Assembly: GCA_002779455.1 (NCBI GenBank)
Contig: PEWM01000012.1
Span: forward strand, 1-6,347
Reading direction: 5' to 3'
Length of the DNA stretch: 6,347 nucleotides
DNA from: Deltaproteobacteria bacterium CG07_land_8_20_14_0_80_60_11
GTDB taxonomy: Bacteria > Desulfobacterota > Desulfobaccia > Desulfobaccales > 0-14-0-80-60-11
Each line of letters begins with the position of its first letter. Position 1 is the stretch's first letter. Below the pieces are notes generated by a model that saw only the letters and a program-made list of their open reading frames with translations, did not search any database and was not told where the DNA came from. A program made the translations under genes and the position numbers. Of this stretch, positions 1 through 4,951 are shown in pieces.

Positions 1-1
1 A

Positions 2-22
2 GCTCACTGCTCACTGCTCACA
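2..22. repeat. three-copy heptamer tandem repeat at the end of livH
   Basis: Three consecutive 7-base units are visible: GCTCACT at 2-8, GCTCACT at 9-15 and GCTCACA at 16-22. The array overlaps the livH stop codon (18-20) and may extend beyond the left edge. Its period of seven and its AGC/GCT core resemble the degenerate array after apgM at 2704-2738. The role is unknown; such arrays are often slippage products in intergenic DNA. Confidence 0.6.
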
Positions 23-914
23 GTTTCTCCTCCCCCAGCGCCTCACCCAGCAGCCCCGTGGGCCGCACCAGCAGGAGCACGATGAGCAGGGTGAAGGCCA
101 CCGCGTCCCGGTAACCGGCCCAGGCCGGGAAGAAGGCCACGATCATGACTTCCAGGAACCCGAGGAGCAGCCCTCCTAAGACCGCGCCGGTGACGTTGCC
201 GATACCGCCTAAGACCGCGGCGATGAAGGCTTTCAGCCCCGGCAGGATCCCCATGAAGGGATTGACCTGGGGATACTTCATGGCCCACAGGAGCCCCCCG
301 GCCCCCGCCAGGAGCGACCCCAGGAGAAAGGTGAAGGCGATGATCCGGTTGACGTCGACGCCCATGAGGCTGACCGCCTCCAGGTCCGAAGCGATAGCCC
401 GCATGGCGCGGCCCACGGCGGTGCGGTAGATGATGAGGAAGAGGCCGACCAGGAGCGCGAAGGTGACCAGGGGGATGAGCAGACTCAAGCGGGGCACGAA
501 CAGCCCGCCCCAGGCAAAGGCCCCGGCGAACCAATGGGGCACGGGAAAGGGCCTGGCCCGGCCCCCGGCAATGACCAGGGCGAGGTTCTCCAGCAAAAAG
601 GAGGCGGCGATGGCCGAAATCAACAGCGAGATCCGGGGGGCCCGGCGCAGCGGCCGGTAAGCGCCGCGCTCCAGCAGCACCCCCAAGAGGCCGGTGAGCC
701 CGATGGCCAGGCCGAAGGCCGCGGGCCAGGGCCAGGAAAACAGCCCCACCCCCATGACCGCGACGTAGGCCGCCACCATCAGCAGGTCCCCGTGGGCAAA
801 ATTGATGAGCCGGAGGATGCCGTACACCAGGGTGTAGCCGATGGCGATGAGGGCGTAGAGACTGCCCAGGGACAGGCCGTTGATGAGCTGCTGGAGGAAG
901 GTGAGTAAATCCAC
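18..914 (-). CDS. livH: branched-chain amino acid ABC transporter permease LivH
   Basis: This 298-residue, very hydrophobic inner-membrane protein is one of the two permeases (LivH and LivM) of the high-affinity leucine/isoleucine/valine ABC importer. Family hallmarks are the N-terminal block around residues 8-46 (LQQLINGLSLGSLYALIAIG, then NFAHGD), the cytoplasmic coupling loop at about 168-190 (GRAMRAIASD, then GVDVNR), the GGIGNVTGAVLGG segment at 236-248, and the C-terminal RPTGLLGE at 284-291. Length and start match the family. The start codon is GTG, and I see no Shine-Dalgarno sequence before it; a TATAAT hexamer ends only seven bases upstream, which would suit a leaderless mRNA. LivM, LivG and LivF would be expected to the left, outside the window. 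No periplasmic binding protein gene lies directly upstream, where an AT-rich defence block sits instead. Some homologues carry amides or urea, so the exact substrate is inferred. Confidence 0.93.
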   Translation of the reverse strand: MDLLTFLQQLINGLSLGSLYALIAIGYTLVYGILRLINFAHGDLLMVAAYVAVMGVGLFSWPWPAAFGLAIGLTGLLGVLLERGAYRPLRRAPRISLLISAIAASFLLENLALVIAGGRARPFPVPHWFAGAFAWGGLFVPRLSLLIPLVTFALLVGLFLIIYRTAVGRAMRAIASDLEAVSLMGVDVNRIIAFTFLLGSLLAGAGGLLWAMKYPQVNPFMGILPGLKAFIAAVLGGIGNVTGAVLGGLLLGFLEVMIVAFFPAWAGYRDAVAFTLLIVLLLVRPTGLLGEALGEEKL

Positions 915-920
915 GGAGGT

Positions 921-926
921 ATTATA
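921..926 (-). promoter_or_regulatory. consensus -10 hexamer in front of livH
   Basis: The minus strand reads TATAAT here, a perfect sigma70 -10 box. A start of transcription about seven bases downstream would fall on or next to the livH GTG at 914. No good -35 hexamer is found at 16-19 bases; the best is a poor TTAAGC at 951-946. It may be a weak or leaderless promoter, or a chance match. Confidence 0.35.
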
Positions 927-1066
927 ACAAAGATAGGGGGCAGGTGCTTAAGGTCGGGAAAATTCTCCGCCGGAAACGGGTACTGGTGAAGATTATTAGG
1001 GAGTGAATTTAACTGAGGTGCGCATTGCAAACACATTTGCTGAATACTGAAAGCAGGCATAAGATA

Positions 1067-1687
1067 TCACGATCTGCATTTTCTTAATTCCTTAGGCAAA
1101 AAGGCATCTATTTCATCGTCTGAGAAAGTCATTTCCTCATACTTTTTTAAAGAATCTTGAGCCTTTCGATAGGCTTGAAAAGTGGTGCTCGGAGCCCCAC
1201 TATAAATTGAATGTAGATCGTCTAAGAGAATATCTCTTTCTTCCTTTATGTCTTCAATTGTCTTATCACCAACTTTCTTTATATCTTCAGTTGGTTTTTC
1301 GCCCATTGCTAAATCCGTAATTAATGATAAATATTTTTCCCTTATTAACCATAAATCATTAGCTGCCTGTTTATGTTTTTGAGAAAGTTCTCCAAGATCA
1401 TAGTTTTTTGTATATGCATTTAATATCAATAGTGCAGTTGAAAAAATAATGCCTATAACAGTGCCAATTTTTCCACTGTCAAACATTGCTGCGATAAAAC
1501 CACCTGTCGTTATGGCTGATAGAATTATTTGCCATAGTTTAATTCTAGATAGTCTGGTTAATAATATATCTGAACACTTTTCATGAGTCTTGTGAGAGTA
1601 AACAACTCTTCCGAAGCATTCTCGAATTTGTGCTTCAAGAATTTTCCTTCTCTCTAAATCGTCTCTAACTAGGGAATGCTGTTCCAA
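1067..1687 (-). CDS. SLATT-domain two-transmembrane effector protein
   Basis: Predicted CBASS membrane effector of 206 residues when started at the TTG at 1687-1685. From the N terminus it has a charged amphipathic helix with RECFGRVVYSHKTHEKC (22-38), two close transmembrane helices (about 49-68 and 74-91), then a long cytoplasmic helical region with a coiled-coil look. The C terminus has YSGAPSTTFQAYRKAQ followed by FSDDEIDAFLPKELRK. This arrangement and the C-terminal signature are those of the SLATT_5 type that accompanies SMODS nucleotidyltransferases. In this family the protein is thought to sense the nucleotide signal and disrupt the inner membrane. An ATG at 1738 is also in frame and gives 223 residues, but the TTG has a GGAGG seven bases upstream and yields the usual N terminus, so I prefer it. 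The gene overlaps the synthase gene by 23 bases, suggesting translational coupling. The frame is intact. Confidence 0.85.
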   Translation of the reverse strand: MEQHSLVRDDLERRKILEAQIRECFGRVVYSHKTHEKCSDILLTRLSRIKLWQIILSAITTGGFIAAMFDSGKIGTVIGIIFSTALLILNAYTKNYDLGELSQKHKQAANDLWLIREKYLSLITDLAMGEKPTEDIKKVGDKTIEDIKEERDILLDDLHSIYSGAPSTTFQAYRKAQDSLKKYEEMTFSDDEIDAFLPKELRKCRS

Positions 1688-2536
1688 ATATTTCCCTCCA
1701 TTTTTGTTTTGCTGAGCAATATTGATTATTATTTGCATAAGTTATAGCGTCAAGAGAACTATTGTAACAACTCTTTGCCTTACTCTGAAATGGCCCTTTG
1801 CCATAAACGTTTTGACCACTACCTGGGGCCTTCCAGTATTCCTGGTCCTTGCGTTGGTCAGCCATATATTTGAAAAAATCTCTACTCATATAATCATAAT
1901 AAAGATACGATTTATCCCTATAATTCCATGAAATTATGAACTGATAGGCTAAGGTATCTATCAACAACCCTCCAATCGGTACACCCCACTTATTTTTCCA
2001 TGCTCGCATCATTCTGCAAAGTGGGACAAGATTATTGTTACATTGTATATTTCGATCCCGTATGGCCTTAATCTCTGGCTTGGGATTCGTTACTTTCCAA
2101 CGGCCTCCAAAGTTTGAGTCAGGATAAGTAAAACTATCATCCTTATTAATAAAGGCTGGAACTACTTCAAATTTAATTCCATCAGAAAAAGTAACAACTA
2201 CTACCTGACCATCAGCCCCAATATCAGTAGATAAGTATTTTTAATAGAATTGCGTACTGCTTGGAGCAATGCAGATTGACCATTACCATTGTAATTGTTA
2301 TACCTTTCGTATTCGGAATATGGAAGTTGAAAAATCATATCTAAATCACTAAAACCCTCGATTGCTGTGTTCCGTCCATAAGAACCAACATATAAACTAT
2401 GATAAGTTTCAGATGTTGAATCATAGAAATCAATATTAAGACGTTTGGTAATTGCCTTGTATCGCACCGAGATCGATATATTATTTGTAACTGTGAGGTT
2501 TGAACAAAAAGTTTTAAACCATTCAGCAACACCCAT
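1665..2536 (-). pseudogene. CD-NTase (SMODS nucleotidyltransferase), frameshifted
   Basis: This should encode a cytosolic cyclic-oligonucleotide synthase of the cGAS/DncV-like (CD-NTase, SMODS) superfamily, about 290 residues if repaired. The first part (ATG 2536, MGVAEWFKTF) carries the active-site motif GSYGRNTAIEGFSDLD at residues 51-66, with metal-binding D64 and D66. It continues to about residue 102, then runs into a stop at 2203-2201. The rest is open in the -1 frame from 2231 to the stop at 1665: STDIGADGQVVVVTFSDGIK, then FEVVPAF with the third acidic residue as Glu (about 124), then FTYPDSN, GGLLIDTLAYQF and a conserved WREIFGTAFPS end. Both halves match one family in the right order, so one base is missing near 2231-2242, where there is an A5 run. 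The overlapping SLATT gene is the expected partner. A sequencing error is possible. The nucleotide product cannot be told from sequence. Confidence 0.87.
1695..1699 (-). promoter_or_regulatory. ribosome binding site supporting the TTG start of the SLATT gene
   Basis: GGAGG lies on the minus strand at 1699-1695, followed by seven bases and then TTG at 1687. No comparable site stands before the in-frame ATG at 1738. The site lies inside the last codons of the synthase gene, so ribosomes finishing that gene would deliver the effector start. Loss of reading frame in the synthase could reduce this coupling. Confidence 0.65.
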
Positions 2537-2544
2537 TTTCTTTC

Positions 2545-2549
2545 CCTCC
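2545..2549 (-). promoter_or_regulatory. ribosome binding site fixing the CD-NTase start
   Basis: GGAGG on the minus strand at 2549-2545 is followed by eight bases and the ATG at 2536. The open frame extends 32 codons further upstream to an ATG at 2632, but that extension is not family-like and would overlap the promoter, so the start at 2536 is chosen. Confidence 0.7.
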
Positions 2550-2602
2550 GCCTGAGAATAAAAAATAATTTTCTGAATATTCAAATTCATATATCGAAAA
2601 TC

Positions 2603-2632
2603 ACAATAACACAAGAAATACACTTTTGTCAA
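2603..2632 (-). promoter_or_regulatory. sigma70-type extended -10 promoter of the CBASS module
   Basis: The minus strand has a perfect -35 TTGACA (2632-2627), an 18-base spacer and TATTGT (2608-2603) as the -10, preceded by TGT (2611-2609), which fits the extended -10 TGn motif. The predicted transcript would start near 2596 and have a leader of about 60 bases before the synthase ATG at 2536. It sits at the upstream edge of the AT-rich block, so the module appears to carry its own promoter. Confidence 0.6.
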
Positions 2633-2652
2633 GAATAAATCAAAATGACAGA

Positions 2653-2674
2653 GGGCGCACCCGCCGGTGCGCCC
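2653..2674. terminator. GC-rich hairpin between apgM and the CBASS module
   Basis: A perfect 9-bp stem (GGGCGCACC at 2653-2661 with GGTGCGCCC at 2666-2674) closes a four-base loop. Read on the minus strand it lies about 70 bases after the apgM stop and could terminate that transcript, but the following bases (TCTGTCATTTTG) are only a weak U-tract. On the plus strand TTTTCT follows six bases after the stem. The arms resemble the palindrome at the right edge of the window (AGGGCGC...), so it may instead be a dispersed palindromic repeat. It also marks the border between GC-rich and AT-rich DNA. Confidence 0.5.
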
Positions 2675-2703
2675 CCACAGTTTTCTATAAGCAGATAGAT
2701 TAT

Positions 2704-2738
2704 GGCTAAAAGCTAAAAGCTGACGGCTGAAAGCTAAA
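2704..2738. repeat. degenerate heptamer tandem array after apgM
   Basis: Five back-to-back 7-base units follow the pattern RGCTRAM: GGCTAAA, AGCTAAA, AGCTGAC, GGCTGAA and AGCTAAA. The array lies a few bases past the apgM stop codon (2742-2744) and just outside the AT-rich module. It does not form a strong hairpin. The function is unknown; it resembles short tandem repeats found between genes in many environmental genomes. Confidence 0.65.
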
Positions 2739-2741
2739 TCC

Positions 2742-3965
2742 TCAATCCCCGATCAACTTCGCCAGCCCCAGTAAATTGATGATCTCCGGCATGACCTGGA
2801 GGCCGGTGAGGCGGCCCAGGGCGCCCCGGCCGCAGGCTCGCTCTCCGAATTGGCTGACGTCGTCGGTTCGCACCAGCCCCTCCCCCACCATCATGATGGG
2901 CACCGGGTCCCCGGAGTGTTTCTTCAAGGCGCAGGGGGTGGAGTGGTCGGCGGTCACCGCCAGGAGGTGCGGGGCGTCCAGGAGGAGCTCAAAGGCCAGG
3001 TCGATCTTGTTGATGAAGTTCATTTTGCCCAGGTAGTCGCCGTCCTCCCCGAAGGTGTCGGTGGCCTTGACGTGGACGAAGGCGAAATCGTAAGGCCCGG
3101 CCAGGGCGGTAAGGCCCGCCCGGAACTTGGCCTCGATGTCGGTGTCGGGGAGCCCGGTGGCGCCGGGGACGGGGATCACGTCCATGCCGGTGAAGGAGCC
3201 GACGCCCTTGTAGAGGCCGCCGCCGGCGATGGTGCAGGCCTTGAGGCCATAGCGCGCCGGGAACGGCTCGATCTTCTTATAATAGCCGGCGCCCCGCCCT
3301 AACAAGTAATTGGCCGGGGGCAAGCCCTTCGCCACCCGTTCCTGGTTGAGGGGGTTTTGGGCCAGGAGAAGGTGGGCCTCCGCCAGGAAGTGATTCAATA
3401 CCTTGGCGGTGAAGGCGGCTTCCGGGGAATCGTCCAGGGGGTGAACCTCGTGGACCTTGACCCCCACCTCGTGGGGATCGTTGTCGCTGATGCGGAAGCT
3501 CAGATTCGGCCCCCTCAGGATGACACCGGCCCGGTGGCCGGTGCCGGGGCGAACCTTCAGGGTGACGCCCTCGTAGGTGAGGCCGTCCAGGTCCTTGACA
3601 AAGGGGCCGGTGTCGGTGATGCGCCCGGCCCGCCGGTCCACCACGGTGAGATTGTCGTCCACCGTGCCCAGGTTGCCCCGCAGGGCCACATCCCCCGCCT
3701 CCAGGTCCATGCCCAGCCCCGCGACCTCAATGGTGCCCCGGCCGGTGTAATAGCGCTCGATGTCGTAGCCCAGGATGGCCAGGTGGCTGGTGTCGCTGCC
3801 GGGGCGTTGCCCTACGCCCAGGGCGTTCATGACCCCGGTGATGCCCCGGGCCGCCAGGGCGTCCAGGTTGGGGGTGTGCGCCGCCTCCAGGGGGGTGAGG
3901 CCCCCCAGTTCCCTGACGGGCCGGTCTCCCAGACCGTCCATGACCACGAGCATGGCTTTATTCAT
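2742..3965 (-). CDS. apgM: cofactor-independent phosphoglycerate mutase, archaeal type (aPGAM)
   Basis: This 407-residue cytosolic enzyme interconverts 3- and 2-phosphoglycerate in glycolysis and gluconeogenesis without 2,3-bisphosphoglycerate. It belongs to the alkaline-phosphatase-like metalloenzyme superfamily. Visible active-site elements are VVMDGLGDRP (metal Asp10), RPGSDTSHLAILGYD with the likely phospho-Ser57, GRGTIE (76-80), HVKATD with Asp303, and VTADHSTPCALKKHSGDPVP with Asp340, His341 and His350. The ATG has AAGGAG six bases upstream. The length is usual for aPGAM. After Asp303 it reads TFGEDGDYLGK, with Glu307 where I recall His in archaeal members; I believe this is a subfamily feature, not damage. 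The Ntn-hydrolase gene ends 59 bases upstream, so co-transcription is possible. A phosphoserine-phosphatase-like activity, seen in some relatives annotated as aPGAM, cannot be excluded. Confidence 0.92.
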   Translation of the reverse strand: MNKAMLVVMDGLGDRPVRELGGLTPLEAAHTPNLDALAARGITGVMNALGVGQRPGSDTSHLAILGYDIERYYTGRGTIEVAGLGMDLEAGDVALRGNLGTVDDNLTVVDRRAGRITDTGPFVKDLDGLTYEGVTLKVRPGTGHRAGVILRGPNLSFRISDNDPHEVGVKVHEVHPLDDSPEAAFTAKVLNHFLAEAHLLLAQNPLNQERVAKGLPPANYLLGRGAGYYKKIEPFPARYGLKACTIAGGGLYKGVGSFTGMDVIPVPGATGLPDTDIEAKFRAGLTALAGPYDFAFVHVKATDTFGEDGDYLGKMNFINKIDLAFELLLDAPHLLAVTADHSTPCALKKHSGDPVPIMMVGEGLVRTDDVSQFGERACGRGALGRLTGLQVMPEIINLLGLAKLIGD

Positions 3966-4024
3966 AAGTTACTCCTTGGCGTAACAGATTATTACTCAAA
4001 ATCGGCAAAAAGCATAGACCGGCA

Positions 4025-4651
4025 TCACAAAATTATCGGCTGATAACCCCGGGAAGTGATGGTGGCATAGTGGAAGGGCGGCCCTACCTCTTCTTTGGCC
4101 GCGGCCATCTTTGCCAAAAAGTCTTGGCTCAGGTGCAGGACTTCTTCCAGGTCCGCGCCCTGGTTGAGGGCCTTGAACAGGCGCATCTCCATCCCCAGGT
4201 TCCGGGGCATGACCACCACGTTGCCTGTCTGAATCCGCCGCAGGGGAAGCTCGTTTTCCTCGCTGCCCAGGAGGACCATTTTGAAGTGAGGCGGAGGGCT
4301 GTCGGGAACATAGCCGGCCAGGATAAAGTAGATGCGCCGGAAACCTTCGGCCTCCGGGCCATGTTCTTCCAGGTGGCGCCCGTAACCCTGGGAGAGGAAG
4401 GGAAGCGCCAACTCCACCATTCCCTCCAGTTCCAGGGAGCCGGCATGGCGGGCGATCTGCCGGCGCAGGGCAAAAGACAGGGAGACACTCACCCCGGCGC
4501 CGCCGCTCAAGATACCGGAGCGCCGGTCCAGGGCCAAGAGCTTGTTGACGTTAAAGATCTCCGGCTGCCCGGCGGCGTCGAACCGGGTGGCCTGGCTGTC
4601 CGTAGCCAACACGATGCCGTGCTCGTTGAATCCTGCCAGGGCCTGGGTCAT
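4025..4651 (-). CDS. proteasome-like Ntn-hydrolase (uncharacterised)
   Basis: A 208-residue protein with the look of a proteasome beta-type or HslV-type N-terminal-nucleophile hydrolase. Met removal would expose Thr2 as the nucleophile. It is followed by GFNEHGIVLATDSQATR, which aligns by eye with the start of proteasome beta and HslV subunits and puts Asp18 in the Asp17 position. Lys37 (NKLLALDRRSGILSGGAG) fits the catalytic lysine, followed by the glycine-rich turn. The C-terminal segment GPPFHYATITSRGYQ resembles the last strands of the fold. Translation starts at ATG 4651 with AAGGA six bases upstream. No Clp/HslU-type or Mpa-type ATPase gene is adjacent, and the protein is not clearly HslV, Anbu or actinobacterial PrcB. 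It may be a self-compartmentalised peptidase or have another amide hydrolase activity. The fold call is fairly secure; the role is unknown. apgM lies 59 bases downstream on the same strand. Confidence 0.72.
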   Translation of the reverse strand: MTQALAGFNEHGIVLATDSQATRFDAAGQPEIFNVNKLLALDRRSGILSGGAGVSVSLSFALRRQIARHAGSLELEGMVELALPFLSQGYGRHLEEHGPEAEGFRRIYFILAGYVPDSPPPHFKMVLLGSEENELPLRRIQTGNVVVMPRNLGMEMRLFKALNQGADLEEVLHLSQDFLAKMAAAKEEVGPPFHYATITSRGYQPIIL

Positions 4652-4759
4652 GGGGAATCCTTGAGAAGTGATCTTGAGAGAGCGGTATAGTGGCGTCGGC
4701 TTCCAGCCGGTGGGCTCATCCTCTGATACGAAGTTGCAGTCAAAAAACTATGAGTATTC

Positions 4760-4841
4760 ATGTCATTCTGAACGGAGCGCCGCGGAGTGAAGAATCTCGG
4801 CGGCTTTAAAAGAGAGATTCTTGCTGCGCTCAGAATGACAT
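4760..4841. repeat. imperfect palindromic intergenic repeat (TCATTCTGA...TCAGAATGA type)
   Basis: The ends are perfect 11-bp inverted repeats (ATGTCATTCTG at 4760-4770; CAGAATGACAT at 4831-4841). The inner arms match again (AGAATCTC at 4791-4798 with GAGATTCT at 4814-4821). The left arm carries about 11 extra bases (around 4780-4790) compared with the right arm. The central loop is 4799-4813. I recognise the arm sequence as a widely dispersed, non-coding palindromic element of many bacterial genomes. It lies between the GH13 gene and the Ntn-hydrolase gene. The rest of the 300-base gap (4652-4951) shows no gene. Confidence 0.75.
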
Positions 4842-4907
4842 AAAATAGTTGTTTGATTGCTCGTTGGTCTGAAAACCATAATTTTCACCGCAGAGGCCTG
4901 TGCCTAT

Positions 4908-4943
4908 AAAAAAAATTCTTTGGTTGGCGCCAAGGTAGCCAAA
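4908..4943 (-). terminator. possible weak terminator after the GH13 gene
   Basis: Downstream of the GH13 stop, the minus strand reads TTTGG (4943-4939), an inner palindrome TTGGCGCCAA (4933-4924), CCAAA (4923-4919), and then GAA and eight Ts (4915-4908). The T-run is right for an intrinsic terminator, but the stem is short and interrupted, so this is tentative. Confidence 0.35.
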
Positions 4944-4951
4944 TTATAGTT

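Larger units (their letters stand above)
1067..2632 (-). other. AT-rich two-gene CBASS-type antiphage module (synthase frameshifted)
   Basis: Both sides of this block are GC-rich coding DNA, but the block itself is strongly AT-rich with A/T-ending codons, so it was probably acquired by transfer. It holds a promoter, a SMODS-family CD-NTase gene and an overlapping SLATT-domain membrane protein gene, all on the minus strand. Pairing of these two families is established for nucleotide-activated defence systems, in which the CD-NTase makes a cyclic oligonucleotide and the two-transmembrane SLATT protein is the predicted membrane effector. No Cap2/Cap3 ubiquitin-like or HORMA/TRIP13 accessory genes are present, which corresponds to the minimal (type I) layout. 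No integrase, transposase, tRNA or clear flanking direct repeats are seen. The synthase frame is broken near 2230, so the module as read is probably inactive. Confidence 0.8.

Noticed and set aside
1027..1040. hairpin GCAAA-CACA-TTTGC after the SLATT gene as a terminator
   Set aside because: The stem is only 5 bp, AT-rich, and has no T-run after it.
779..1060. 93-codon minus-strand frame overlapping the livH start
   Set aside because: Its second half is livH read in another frame (Ser/Pro-rich), and its first half has no recognisable features or ribosome site.
1722..1931. 69-codon plus-strand frame inside the CD-NTase gene
   Set aside because: It is antisense to the conserved C-terminal half of the synthase, has no ribosome site and is explained by AT-rich composition.
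2201..2245. programmed -1 ribosomal frameshift in the CD-NTase
   Set aside because: No X-XXY-YYZ heptamer is in frame near the junction (codons read ATT AAA AAT ACT TAT CTA) and no stable stem follows. A one-base deletion or sequencing error is simpler.
1017..2672. GGTGCGC at 1017-1023 and 2666-2672 as flanking direct repeats of the AT-rich block
   Set aside because: Seven bases of GC-rich sequence are easily shared by chance, and the second copy lies within a hairpin arm; no longer match extends it.
3357..4043. 228-codon open frame on the plus strand opposite apgM
   Set aside because: It is antisense to a clear aPGAM gene, has the low-complexity G/V/A/Q-rich composition of a shadow frame in GC-rich DNA, and has no family resemblance. 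The same applies to the plus-strand frames at 2850-3302, 4070-4690, 5678-6133 and 534-908.
4684..4744. promoter for the Ntn-hydrolase gene (TTGACT at 4744-4739, TATACC at 4689-4684)
   Set aside because: The two hexamers are far outside normal spacing of each other, and neither has a good partner at 16-19 bases.
4760..4841. CRISPR repeat or small structured RNA in the intergenic palindrome
   Set aside because: There is only one copy in the window with no spacer pattern, and the arms match a common dispersed palindromic element.
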